From: DASXTC01 sp036505635
GTDB taxonomy: Bacteria; Acidobacteriota; Polarisedimenticolia; JACPZX01; DASXTC01
Direction: 5' to 3'
Assembly (NCBI GenBank): GCA_036505635.1
Contig: DASXTC010000042.1
Coordinates: 1-64,000 of the forward strand
Length of the DNA: 64,000 bases
Each line of letters opens with the position of its first letter. Position 1 is the first letter of the stretch. The position numbers and the translations under genes are program-made. Under the pieces are notes generated by a model. It saw nothing but the letters and a program-made list of their open reading frames with translations, did no database searches and had not been told where the DNA came from. This document shows, piece after piece, positions 43,941-53,309 of this stretch.

Positions 43941-45494
43941 GTGGAGATCGATGTCGCCGGGATCGACCAGCGGATCGTGGCCCTTGGTCTGCCGCCGCGC
44001 GAGTACACTTGGCTCGCGGCCGGTGCCGACGGGATCCTCTTCCTCGCAGAGACGGTCCCCAACCAGGAAGGCTCTGCGCTGCACCGGTATGACATGGATG
44101 AGCGCGAGGACAAGCTCTTTCTGGAAGGGGTTGATCGGTTCGCGCTCTCGCGGGACGGGGCCAGGCTCCTGTACCGCGCCGGCGAACAGTGGGGGATCGT
44201 CAAGACGGAGGAATCCCCCAGCGCGGGGGACGGTGCCCTGTCCACCGACGCCATCCGCCTCCTCGTGGATCCGCGCTCCGAGTGGCGGCAGATCTACCGG
44301 GAGGCGTGGCGGCTCCATCGTGACTACTTCTACGACACCGGCATGCACGGCGCCGACTGGCAGTCGATCCACGACAAGTACCTTCCTTTCCTCGACGACG
44401 TCGCCCACAGGACCGACCTGAGCTATCTGCTGGCGACGCTCGCCGGCGAGCTCTCGGTGGGGCACTCTTTCGTGCTTGACCCGCCCGACCCGGAGGCGGA
44501 CAAACGCCCCCGGACGGGACTCCTGGGCGCGGACCTCGAGGTCGACCACGGCCGTTACCGCGTCAGGAAGATCTACACGGGGGAGAACTGGAACCCCGAC
44601 CTGCGCGCTCCGCTGAGCGCTCCGGGGATCGAGGTCAAGGAGGGGGACTACATCCTGGAGGTCAACGGCGTGGAGCTGCGCGCACCCGCCGAGCCGTACA
44701 GTCTCTTCGCCGGGACGGCCGACCGGCAGACCACGTTGCGGATCGGCGCCACGCCGGACGCGCGGGACTCACGACTCGTCTCGGTGACCCCGGTCCCGAG
44801 CGAGGAGGCGCTCCGGGCCAGGGCATGGATAGAGGGCAACCGCCGCAGAGTCGATCAGCTCTCGGGGGGCCGGCTCGCTTACGTCTACCTGCCCGACACG
44901 GGGGAAGGAGGCTACACCTATTTCAACCGCTATTACTTCTCGCAGCAGGACAAGGCGGGGGCGATCCTCGACGAGAGGTTCAATGGAGGCGGGTCGGTGG
45001 CCGACTACATGGTGGACATCATGGGACGGCGGCTCCGCGGCTTCTTCAACAACTCCGCCGATCCGAACCGGCCCTTCACGGTCCCCGGGGCGGGACTCTT
45101 CGGCCCGAAGGTGATGATCATCAATGAATCGGCGGGCTCGGGGGGGGACTTCCTGCCGTACCTGTTCCGGCTGGCGGGGATCGGGCCGCTGGTGGGAACG
45201 CGCACGTGGGGAGGGCTCGTGGGGATCTGGGACTTCCCGTCCCTCATGGACGGTGGCGTCATCACCGTGCCGCGCGGGGGGTTTTACAACCTGGGTGGGG
45301 CGTGGGACGTCGAGAATGCCGGAGTCTCTCCCGACATCGAGGTGGAGCAGACTCCGCGCGAGGTCGCCGCCGGACAGGACCCGCAGCTCGAGCGGGCCGT
45401 GGCCGAGGCGATGAAGCTGCTCGCTCAGAGCGGCGGGGAGCGCCGCCTTCCTCAGCCCCCCTCCCCCAGGCGCGTGCTGGACCCGGTTGATTGA
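43941..45494 (+). CDS. Tricorn protease homologue, C-terminal PDZ/S41 peptidase half
   Basis: 517 residues if started at GTG 43941 (VEIDVAGIDQRIVALG), although no Shine-Dalgarno supports independent initiation. It contains the tricorn C1 domain (WRQIYREAWRLHRDYFYD), the Ser/His region GELSVGHSFV, a PDZ domain (about 200-290: VKEGDYILEVNGVEL) and the S41 core ILDERFNGGGSVADYMVD with INESAGSGGDFLPYLFR, which supplies the nucleophile Ser and oxyanion Gly/Asp. The carboxylate VENAGVSPDIEVE completes the site. All catalytic elements are present, so the only defect is the frame break. Exported only if fused to the upstream half. Confidence 0.87.
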   Translation: MEIDVAGIDQRIVALGLPPREYTWLAAGADGILFLAETVPNQEGSALHRYDMDEREDKLFLEGVDRFALSRDGARLLYRAGEQWGIVKTEESPSAGDGALSTDAIRLLVDPRSEWRQIYREAWRLHRDYFYDTGMHGADWQSIHDKYLPFLDDVAHRTDLSYLLATLAGELSVGHSFVLDPPDPEADKRPRTGLLGADLEVDHGRYRVRKIYTGENWNPDLRAPLSAPGIEVKEGDYILEVNGVELRAPAEPYSLFAGTADRQTTLRIGATPDARDSRLVSVTPVPSEEALRARAWIEGNRRRVDQLSGGRLAYVYLPDTGEGGYTYFNRYYFSQQDKAGAILDERFNGGGSVADYMVDIMGRRLRGFFNNSADPNRPFTVPGAGLFGPKVMIINESAGSGGDFLPYLFRLAGIGPLVGTRTWGGLVGIWDFPSLMDGGVITVPRGGFYNLGGAWDVENAGVSPDIEVEQTPREVAAGQDPQLERAVAEAMKLLAQSGGERRLPQPPSPRRVLDPVD

Positions 45495-46190
45495 CTACGC
45501 CAGGACGCTCGCGATGAGGTACGCGGCGCCGGCGGCCAGCCCCCCGACGAGAGCCGTCTGCAGCGCGCCGCGGATCGGCCTGGCTCCAGTGAAGCGCCCC
45601 TTGACGTAACCGAAGATGAGGAGCGCCGCGACGGTCAGAAGGACCGACCACCTCAAGGCGACCCCCAGATCGGAGAGAGCCATGTAGGGGGACAGCGGAA
45701 TGAGCCCGCCGGCGATGTAGGCGCCACCGATGGTCAGCGCGCTGGTGATGGCCCGTCGCGGGTCGGGCTTGTCCAGTCCCAGCTCGAACCGCATCATGAA
45801 GTCGATCCACGTGCGTGGCCGGGCCTTCAGGCCGGCCGCGATGGGCGCGATCTCCTCTTCGGTGAGACCGTACTCGCGGAAGACCTCGACCACCTCTTTC
45901 ATCTCGGCCTCCGGCTTCTGGGCCACCTCGAGTCTCTCGCGCTCCCTCTCGCTGGCGTAATGCTCCGCGTCGCTGCGGCCGGCCAGGTATCCGCCGAGCC
46001 CCATCGCGATCGAGCCCGCAGCGATCTCGGCCATCCCCGCCGCCACGACGATCGAGCTGGAGGCCATGGCTCCCGTGAGGCCCGCGGCGAGCGCGAAGGG
46101 AACGGTGAGTCCATCCGCCATCCCGATGACGATGTCGCGGACGCTCTGCCCTCCCGTGAAGTGTCTTTCCGTATGAGGTGTCTGAGGCAT
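45495..46190 (-). CDS. VIT1/CCC1 family metal transporter
   Basis: 231 residues with the VIT family layout. The first TM helix DIVIGMADGLTVPFALAAGL holds the Asp of the transport path, a second has EIAAGSIAMGLGGYLAGRS, then a cytosolic acidic helical hairpin (HYASERERERLEVAQKP...KEVVEVFREYG) like the metal-binding domain of plant VIT1, followed by three further TM segments. The family exports Fe2+ or Mn2+ from the cytosol by proton antiport. It lies three bases downstream of the amidohydrolase gene, co-directional, and is convergent with the tricorn gene by one base. Metal specificity is not decided by sequence. Confidence 0.9.
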   Translation of the reverse strand: MPQTPHTERHFTGGQSVRDIVIGMADGLTVPFALAAGLTGAMASSSIVVAAGMAEIAAGSIAMGLGGYLAGRSDAEHYASERERERLEVAQKPEAEMKEVVEVFREYGLTEEEIAPIAAGLKARPRTWIDFMMRFELGLDKPDPRRAITSALTIGGAYIAGGLIPLSPYMALSDLGVALRWSVLLTVAALLIFGYVKGRFTGARPIRGALQTALVGGLAAGAAYLIASVLA

Positions 46191-46193
46191 GTG

Positions 46194-47993
46194 CTACTGC
46201 GCGCCCATGGGCCGCAGCTCCTCGGTACGACGCACGACCCCGCCCCGCACGACGCAGCGCAGCTGCCTCAGGTTGGAGATGTCCGCCAGGGGATCCTCGG
46301 CCACCACCAGGAGGTCCGCGATCTTGTCCTTCTCGACTGTGCCCAGGTCCTGCCGGCCCATCGCCATGGCGCCCCCTTTCGTGGATGCGACGAGCACCTG
46401 CATGGGCGTGAGCCCCGCCTCCTGCATCGCCTCCATCTCGCCGTAGATCGAAGGCCCGTGCAACGTGAGCGGGTTGCCAGCGTCGGTGCCCGTGGCCACC
46501 GGGATACCTGCTTCGAAGATTCGCTTGAGGTTGGCCGCGGCGATCAGCGTGCGCTTCTCCCGGTCCGCGGCGCGCGACCGCCACCGTTCCACGTCGAAGC
46601 GCCCCTTGCCGAGCACGGGCGTCCGCGCGATGTGAGTCAGTGTCTCGCCGTCCACGCACCCGGACGGATCGTCGACGGGTGGAGGAGTTCCTTCAGCGAC
46701 CGAGGCGAACATCCGCTGGTAGCCGCCGGTGACGGTCAGCGTGGGGCAGTAGATCGTGTGGTTCGCCTTCAGGAGCTGGATGAAGTCGTCGTCGACCGGA
46801 GCGTCGCCAACGCTGTGGACCAGCATCCGGGCGCCCGCCCGGAGAGCGACCCGGGCGGCCTCCAGCTCGGTCGCGTGGACGATCAGGGGAATCCCGAGGC
46901 GTCCGGCCTCGGCGCCGGCGACCGCGACAAGCGACGCCATCTGCTCGAATGGTCGGTCCGTGCCGGTGATGAACCAGACCTTCACCGCGGCGGCGCCGTG
47001 CTCCTTGAGGTAGCGCACCCCCTGCGTGGCGGTCGCCTCGTCGGAGAGGTAGATGAACTGCCGCTCGGCGGGAAGGTTGAGCCAGTGATCGCGGGTCGAG
47101 AGGAGCGGCCCCGCCGCCGCCACGTGCGGCGCGCGAGTGTCCTTTTCCGCCCGCTCCGTCAGCCCCAGGGTCCATGGGTACCCTCCCACGTCGTAGACCG
47201 CCGTGACACCGGAGCACAGGTACGAACGGAACCATCGCTCGGGGTGCGCCCTGAGCGAGGCCTGGACCCCCTCATAGGGGAACTGCTCCCTCAGGTCGAG
47301 GGCGTCGGGACGGCCGTCGGCCCAACCGGTCTGGGAGAAGTGCACGTGGGCATCCACGATCCCGGGAGTGATCCAGTTGCCCTTCAGATCGAGCACATCG
47401 ACTCCCTCGGGCACGGGGCACCTCTTCCGCGCGCCCGCGCAGTCGATCTTCCCGCCGCGAAGTAGGACCACGGCGTCCGGCACCGGGGGGGCGCCCGTGC
47501 CGTCGACGAGCGTGGCTCCCACGAGAGCGCGCGGTGGAGGCGGCGTGCCGGCCGGCGAGTCGAACGCGGTGCTCACGGCGATCTTCCACCCGGTGGGGGT
47601 CTTGATGAAGACTCGTTCCGAGAGTCCCTGATGCTCCTCGTCGCCGTACTTCACCCGATACCGGTAGGTGCCGTAGACGACGCCGGGCCGCACCGGAACG
47701 AGCTGCAGGTCATGGGCCTCGAAGAGATCGGGCCACGAGGTTTCGCTGGTCTGGCGAGCATGCGAATCGAAGCCGGTCTGGAAACCTTCGGGGCCCGTGC
47801 GCGCGAGCGTTTCGGACTCCAGGTAGCAGGCCAGGTAGGCGCTCCGATCCTTGCGGCGGATCGCGTCGAGGTTCGCCTCGAAGAGCTTGCGCGCCGCGGC
47901 GACGTCCGGGGCCGCCGGCTCCCCCGCGGCGGCGTTCGTAGGGAGAAGGAGCGTCAGGCACAGCGCGAGTGATGGGACGAGTCTGAGGGTCAC
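46194..47993 (-). CDS. Exported amidohydrolase with N-terminal NTF2-like domain
   Basis: 599 residues with signal peptide (LVPSLALCLTLLLPTNAAAGEP). Residues about 30-145 resemble an NTF2/SnoaL-like domain (ARKLFEANLDAIRRKDRSAY...YGTYRYRVKYGDE...KTPTGWKIAVS). The amidohydrolase barrel follows, with ITPGIVDAHVHFSQTG (HxH metal ligands), KVWF (candidate carbamylated Lys in HGAAAVKVWFITG), IVHATEL and VATGTDAGNP (metal Asp). The family covers imidazolonepropionase- and prolidase-like enzymes. The GTG start at 47993 has GGGAGGAAACG directly ahead. VIT follows three bases downstream. Substrate unknown. Confidence 0.88.
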   Translation of the reverse strand: MTLRLVPSLALCLTLLLPTNAAAGEPAAPDVAAARKLFEANLDAIRRKDRSAYLACYLESETLARTGPEGFQTGFDSHARQTSETSWPDLFEAHDLQLVPVRPGVVYGTYRYRVKYGDEEHQGLSERVFIKTPTGWKIAVSTAFDSPAGTPPPPRALVGATLVDGTGAPPVPDAVVLLRGGKIDCAGARKRCPVPEGVDVLDLKGNWITPGIVDAHVHFSQTGWADGRPDALDLREQFPYEGVQASLRAHPERWFRSYLCSGVTAVYDVGGYPWTLGLTERAEKDTRAPHVAAAGPLLSTRDHWLNLPAERQFIYLSDEATATQGVRYLKEHGAAAVKVWFITGTDRPFEQMASLVAVAGAEAGRLGIPLIVHATELEAARVALRAGARMLVHSVGDAPVDDDFIQLLKANHTIYCPTLTVTGGYQRMFASVAEGTPPPVDDPSGCVDGETLTHIARTPVLGKGRFDVERWRSRAADREKRTLIAAANLKRIFEAGIPVATGTDAGNPLTLHGPSIYGEMEAMQEAGLTPMQVLVASTKGGAMAMGRQDLGTVEKDKIADLLVVAEDPLADISNLRQLRCVVRGGVVRRTEELRPMGAQ

Positions 47994-48159
47994 CGTTTCC
48001 TCCCTTCATAAGGGGCCTACAGATTACTACCTCTGGAAGGCGGAAGAATCATCTCGACGCCGAAGCCCTTTTCCTGTAAGTTTTAAGGTGCTATCGACCA
48101 TTTCCCGGCCCGCGTCACGCCGAACCGCACGATTCGACTACTGACAGGACGACCGACCC

Positions 48160-51100
48160 ATGAGATCACCTTCCCTCCTGCTCGTGATCACGCTCTCCGT
48201 CGCAGGCGTCACCAGCGTCGCCGCCAAGAATCTCCCCCATTACGACGAATCCGCACGCAAGGACAAGCCCGGCCGGGCCCCCTTCGTGCTGCAGGAGCGG
48301 GACAAGGCCCTGGTCCGCTCGGGCGCGCCGGTCCACAGGGACGACCGCTTCGGCGTCCCGACCTTTCTCTGGGCGGCGCCGCGCGGCGCCGGACTCGGCC
48401 GGTCGCCCACCTCCCCGGGCACCACAGGCCCCGAGCAGGCGGCGAGGAGCCACCTGGGCGAGTACGCGCACCTGTACGGGATGGACGCCGACGACCTGCG
48501 GGACGCCAGGCTCGGTTCGGTGCATGACACCGGACGCGGCGGCATCATCGTGAGCTTCCACCAGCAGATCGGCGGTGTCGAGGTGTTTCGAGACGAGATA
48601 AAGGTCCTCATGAACCAGGATCACGAGCTGCTGGCGCTCTCCGGATACCTTCGTGGCAGTGCCGCCGGCGCGGGCCGGGACCTCCGCTTCAGCGTCACGG
48701 CATCCGAGGCGATCGTGCGCGCCTTCGGAGACTACCTGTCACCGAAAGCCACAGGGCTCGATCCGCGCGATCTCCAGGCGCGTGGCGAGAAACCAGGGGG
48801 GTTCGAGTCATTCGTGGTCGACGGTCGGGCCCTCGAGGGGCTCGGCCTCTCGATGTCCGAGCCAATCCGCGTCAGGAAGGTCCTCTTCGATCTGCCCGAG
48901 GGGTACGAGCCGGCCTGGCACCTGGAGCTGAGCGCGGGACCTCTCGGAAGCACGGATTCGGACTACTACGCCTACGTGATCTCGGCGACCGACGGCAGGG
49001 TCCTGCTTCGCCACAGCCTCACGGCCAGCGACTCGTTTTCGTACCGCGTGTGGGCGGACACGACGGGCCTGCGCGCGCCGCTGGAGGGTCCGCAGGGAAG
49101 CGCGGCGACGCCCCACCCAACAGGTGTTCCCAACGGATACCAGGCTCCCTTCACGTTGCCCAGTCTCCTCACTCTGCAGAACGGGCCGATCTCCACGAAC
49201 GACCCCTGGCTGGCGCCCGGCGCGACCGCAACCGTCGGCAACAACGCGGACGCCTACGCCGACCTCGCAGCGCCCGACGGCAGAGCAGGCACCGATTTCC
49301 GAGCGACGACGACCTCGGCGAACACCTTTGACCGCACCTACAACACGGCGCTTGCTCCCAACTCCAGCCAGGCGCAGCAGATGGCGGCCATCACCCAGCT
49401 CTTCTACGACGTGAACTTCCTGCACGACTGGTTCTATGATGCCGGGTTCAACGAGGTGTCACGCAACGCGCAGACCAACAACTACGGCCGCGGCGGGCTC
49501 CAGAACGACTCGCTCAAGGCGGAGGCGCAGGACTACAGCGGCCGCGACAACGCGAACATGTCGACGCCCGCCGACGGCGGCCGTCCCCGCATGCAGATGT
49601 ACGTCTGGACCGGCAACGGTCTCAAGACCGTCACGATCGACGCTCCGCCGGCGATCGCCGCCACCTACAGCGGTGACGTCGCAACCTGGGGGCCGACGTC
49701 GTTCAACATCACGGACGACATCGTGCAGGCCCTGGACGGCGTGGGGAGCACGACGGACGGGTGTGAGGCGATCGGCGGCGCCGTATCGGGCAAGATCGCC
49801 TTCATCGATCGCGGCACCTGCAATTTCACCACCAAGGTCGAGAACGCCCAGAACGCCGGAGCCGTCGGCGTCATCATCGCCAACGTGGCCTCCTCGACGT
49901 CCCCCACGGTGCCCCCTCTCATGGGGGGCACGCCGACCATCACCATCACGATCGGCACGCTCTCACTGAATCTCGCCGACGGCGACCTGATCCGCGGGCA
50001 GCTGGGCGGCGCGGTGCACGGCACGCTCTTCCGGGAGGCGGCCATCGACCGCGACGGGACGATCGACAACCAGATCGTGTCCCATGAGTGGGGCCACTAC
50101 ATCAGCAACCGTCTCATCGGGAACGCCAGTGGTTTGACCAATAACCAGGGGGGAAGCATGGGCGAGGGCTGGGGGGACTTCCACGCGATGCTGACCACGG
50201 TCCGGGCGAACGACGCCCTGGTGGCGGCCACGCCCGACTTTACCGGGGCCTACGCCATCGCGGGGTACGTCTTCAGCGGCGGTACCAACAACGGGTACTA
50301 CTACGGCATACGGCGCTACCCCTACTCCATCGACTTCGGCAAGAACCCCCTGAGCTTCCGCCACATCGGCGACGGTGCTCCCCTGACCGGCACCGCTCCC
50401 GTCGCGTTCGGCTCCGCTGGCACGATCAACTCCGAGGTGCACGACGCCGGCGAGGTATGGACCGCCATGCTCTGGGAGTGCTACGCGGCGCTGTTGCGCG
50501 ACTCGGGGCGGCTTACCTTCGATCAGGCGCAGGACCGGATGGTCGATTACCTGGTCGCGGCCTACAAGCTGACTCCGAACGCCCCCACGTATCTCGAGGC
50601 ACGCGATGCGATCCTCGCCGTGGCCCTCGCGGGCGATCCGGCCGACTACATCCTCTTCTGGCGCGCCTTCGCCCGGCGCGGCGCGGGGATCCACGCCGTC
50701 GCCCCCGACCGCGACTCATTCGCGCACCAGGGGGTGGTGGAGAGCTTCCAGCCCGGCATCGATCTCTACTTCGCCGGGGCCACCCTCGACGACGTCGTCT
50801 CCCCCTGCGATGCCGATGGGATCCTCGACAACAACGAGACGGGGCATCTGTCGATCACACTGGAGAACGTCGGGTCCATCGCGCTCAACTCGACGATGGT
50901 CACGGTGACGACCACGAACCCGAACGTGACCTTCCCCAACGGAAACATGGTGGCGGTCCCTCCCATGCCGTCCGGCGCCACGACAGCGGTGTCTCTGAAC
51001 GTCGCCATGGCCGGCGCGACGGGGCTCCAGCAGGTCGACTTCACCATCTCCTATGACGACCCGGGGTTCCGGATACCCGGCGCCGCGAGCCAGACCTCCT

Positions 51101-52098
51101 CGCACCGGGGCAACTACGACGACAAGCCGAGCCAGTCGGCCGCCGACGACGTGGAGAGCGGCGCGACAAGCTGGACGATCACGGGCAACGCCAGTCTCGG
51201 CCAATCAGGGCCCTGGAGGCGGATCGGCTCCCCGTACAGCCATTCGTGGCTGGGACCGGACGTCAATGAAGCATCCGACCAGTATGTCGTCTCACCCGTG
51301 CTCAACGTGGCGCCCACCGGCTCGTTCAGCTTCAGCTTCCGCCACCGGCACATTTTCGAGTACACGATCGACCCGAACCTGAGGCTCTTCGACGGAGGCG
51401 TCCTCGAGATCAGCACCAATGGCGGCTCCACGTGGACCGACATCGGGGCCTCCGCCGTTCCGGGCTACACCGGGACGCTCGCCACAGGCGGTGGAAATCC
51501 GATCCAGGGTCGTCCGGCCTACGCTCAGGTCAGCCCGGGCTTCCCGGCGTTCCAGACCGTCAACGTGAACCTCGGCACGACCTACCAGGGGCAAAACGTG
51601 AAGATCCGCTTCCGGGTGGGGAGCGACCTCAACGTCGACTCGTACGGATGGGAGATAGACGATGTCACGTTCAACAACGTCACGAATCTCCCATTTGCCG
51701 CGCTCGTGACCGAGAATGGGGTCTGTCCCGACGCCGACATGGACGGCGTGAACGACTTTCTCGACTGCGCCCCCTCCAATCCGGCCGTCTGGTCGGTCCC
51801 CTCCCCGGTGCGGGACCTGGATCTCACCGGGGCGGGCGCGTCCACGCTGGGCTGGAGCGCTCCCGCGCAGGTGGGCGGGGTCGCCATCGTCTACGACGTG
51901 TTGAGGAGCGACAGCAAGTCGTCGTTCGCGGCGGCCGCGTGCGTGGAATCGAACGACTCCGATCTCCTCGCCGTCGACTCGGGGATCCCCGCGCCCCAGC
52001 AGGTGTACTTCTATCTCATCCGTTCCGAAAACACTTGCGGCGCGAACCTCGGCGCCACCTCCAGCGGCACCCCGCGGACGGGAGTAAACTGCCCGTAA
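48160..52098 (+). CDS. Secreted M36 (fungalysin-type) metallopeptidase with PA domain
   Basis: 1312 residues with signal peptide (SLLLVITLSVAGVTSVAA), then a long propeptide (to about 300; GGVEVFRDEIKVLMNQDHEL matches the FTP/PepSY type). The M36 catalytic domain is interrupted by a PA domain (about 525-600: GKIAFIDRGTCNFTTKVENA). The zinc site is His642-Glu-Trp-Gly-His646 in VSHEWGHYISNRL, with the third ligand Glu in GSMGEGWGDFHAM. After it come beta-sandwich domains and a thrombospondin type 3-like calcium loop (CPDADMDGVNDFLDCAP), then an Fn3-like end. It digests extracellular protein. It has its own divergent promoter region (47994-48159, AT-richer than surroundings), and its stop is one base before the next start. 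Confidence 0.93.
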   Translation: MRSPSLLLVITLSVAGVTSVAAKNLPHYDESARKDKPGRAPFVLQERDKALVRSGAPVHRDDRFGVPTFLWAAPRGAGLGRSPTSPGTTGPEQAARSHLGEYAHLYGMDADDLRDARLGSVHDTGRGGIIVSFHQQIGGVEVFRDEIKVLMNQDHELLALSGYLRGSAAGAGRDLRFSVTASEAIVRAFGDYLSPKATGLDPRDLQARGEKPGGFESFVVDGRALEGLGLSMSEPIRVRKVLFDLPEGYEPAWHLELSAGPLGSTDSDYYAYVISATDGRVLLRHSLTASDSFSYRVWADTTGLRAPLEGPQGSAATPHPTGVPNGYQAPFTLPSLLTLQNGPISTNDPWLAPGATATVGNNADAYADLAAPDGRAGTDFRATTTSANTFDRTYNTALAPNSSQAQQMAAITQLFYDVNFLHDWFYDAGFNEVSRNAQTNNYGRGGLQNDSLKAEAQDYSGRDNANMSTPADGGRPRMQMYVWTGNGLKTVTIDAPPAIAATYSGDVATWGPTSFNITDDIVQALDGVGSTTDGCEAIGGAVSGKIAFIDRGTCNFTTKVENAQNAGAVGVIIANVASSTSPTVPPLMGGTPTITITIGTLSLNLADGDLIRGQLGGAVHGTLFREAAIDRDGTIDNQIVSHEWGHYISNRLIGNASGLTNNQGGSMGEGWGDFHAMLTTVRANDALVAATPDFTGAYAIAGYVFSGGTNNGYYYGIRRYPYSIDFGKNPLSFRHIGDGAPLTGTAPVAFGSAGTINSEVHDAGEVWTAMLWECYAALLRDSGRLTFDQAQDRMVDYLVAAYKLTPNAPTYLEARDAILAVALAGDPADYILFWRAFARRGAGIHAVAPDRDSFAHQGVVESFQPGIDLYFAGATLDDVVSPCDADGILDNNETGHLSITLENVGSIALNSTMVTVTTTNPNVTFPNGNMVAVPPMPSGATTAVSLNVAMAGATGLQQVDFTISYDDPGFRIPGAASQTSSHRGNYDDKPSQSAADDVESGATSWTITGNASLGQSGPWRRIGSPYSHSWLGPDVNEASDQYVVSPVLNVAPTGSFSFSFRHRHIFEYTIDPNLRLFDGGVLEISTNGGSTWTDIGASAVPGYTGTLATGGGNPIQGRPAYAQVSPGFPAFQTVNVNLGTTYQGQNVKIRFRVGSDLNVDSYGWEIDDVTFNNVTNLPFAALVTENGVCPDADMDGVNDFLDCAPSNPAVWSVPSPVRDLDLTGAGASTLGWSAPAQVGGVAIVYDVLRSDSKSSFAAAACVESNDSDLLAVDSGIPAPQQVYFYLIRSENTCGANLGATSSGTPRTGVNCP

Positions 52099-52099
52099 G

Positions 52100-53266
52100 A
52101 TGACGGCTGAGGCAGTCGGAAGGCGGAGGGGCCCGGGCGCGGCGTGGGGGAGGGCGCGCGACGCGCTCGTCCGGGTGGTGGGAGAGCGGGCCACCCCCGC
52201 CCGGCTCGGCTGGGCGGTGGCGGTGGGGATTCTGATCGGCACGAGCCCCTTCTTCGGATTCCACCTGGTGATCTGCCTCGCCGCCGCGACGCTGCTGGGA
52301 CTCAACCGCACCGTCACCTACCTCGCGGCCAACATCTCCGGGCCATGGCTCGCCCCGCTCATCATCTTCGGCAGCGTGCAGACGGGGCATCTCATTCTGA
52401 CGGGGAGCTGGCTCCCGCTCCGGTTCGAGGTCTTCAGGACGATCGACCCGTGGCAGTTCGCCGAAGCGTGGCTGCTGGGCGGCCTCGCGGTGGGGTCCAC
52501 CCTCGGCGCCCTGGCGGGGCTTTGCACCTGGCGCGCCCTGGAGATCCACCGGCGCAGGCATCCGCTGCCGCACGATCCCATCGAGGAGAAGATGGCGGAG
52601 GTCGTGGCGAGGTACCGGCCGATGGAGACGCGCGTCTGGAAATACGTGAGGGGGAAGTTCCGCCACGACCCGGTCTACCGGCAGATTGCCGGTCTCTGTC
52701 CGCTGCCCGGGCCTGTCGTGGACATCGGGTGCGGGCGCGGCCAGGCCCTGCTCCTGATCGCCGCCATGCAGGCTGGCGTCAAGGGGATCGGCGTGGACTG
52801 GAGCGCGACGCGGATCGAGAAGGCGAGACGCGCCGCCGGCGGCCTGCCGAGTCTCGCCTTCGAGCAGGGGGATATCCGGTCATGGCCCGTCCCGGCCGCC
52901 GGGACCGTGCTACTCATCGACGTGCTCCATTACAATCCAGCGCCGGCTCAGGATGAGCTGCTCAGACGCGCCGCGCGATCGCTGGCCCCCGGCGGCGTGA
53001 TCTACATCCGCGACATCGACGCAGGTGCCGGGGCGCGCGCGTGGGTGAGCTGCCTTCAGGAACGGATCGGCCGTCTGCTCGGCTTCAACCGGGGCACGAC
53101 CCTTTGCTTCCGTCCCGCCGCGGAAACCGTGAAGGTCCTCGAGGCGGAAGGGCTCCACGCGGCCGAGGTCCCGGCCACCACCGGTCTTGCCTTCGCCAAT
53201 GTCCTCCTCGAAGCCCGCCACGCGGGGGAGGCGGCCCGTAAGCCGCAGGCGGTCGCGATCGCCTGA
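52100..53266 (+). CDS. DUF2062 membrane domain fused to SAM methyltransferase
   Basis: 388 residues. Residues about 20-155 are a DUF2062 domain with three TM helices and the typical TPARLGWAVAVGILIGTSPF and NRTVTYLAANISGPWLAP. From about 185 a class I methyltransferase follows (VVDIGCGRGQALLL motif I, IGVDWSATRIEKARR, TVLLIDVLHYNPAP). DUF2062 proteins are often linked to glycosyltransferases and lipid-linked sugars, suggesting membrane-bound substrate methylation, but this is inference. It starts one base after the M36 stop, so the two may be coupled. Confidence 0.87.
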   Translation: MTAEAVGRRRGPGAAWGRARDALVRVVGERATPARLGWAVAVGILIGTSPFFGFHLVICLAAATLLGLNRTVTYLAANISGPWLAPLIIFGSVQTGHLILTGSWLPLRFEVFRTIDPWQFAEAWLLGGLAVGSTLGALAGLCTWRALEIHRRRHPLPHDPIEEKMAEVVARYRPMETRVWKYVRGKFRHDPVYRQIAGLCPLPGPVVDIGCGRGQALLLIAAMQAGVKGIGVDWSATRIEKARRAAGGLPSLAFEQGDIRSWPVPAAGTVLLIDVLHYNPAPAQDELLRRAARSLAPGGVIYIRDIDAGAGARAWVSCLQERIGRLLGFNRGTTLCFRPAAETVKVLEAEGLHAAEVPATTGLAFANVLLEARHAGEAARKPQAVAIA

Positions 53267-53309
53267 CGGTTCGGGAGGGGCCCCCTCGGCAAGGCGCGCA
53301 CCTCCCGGG

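Noticed and set aside
41927..44254. 775-residue minus-strand frame opposite the tricorn gene
   Set aside because: Shadow frame; its sequence mirrors the propeller codons and shows no domain. The tricorn halves on the plus strand explain the region.
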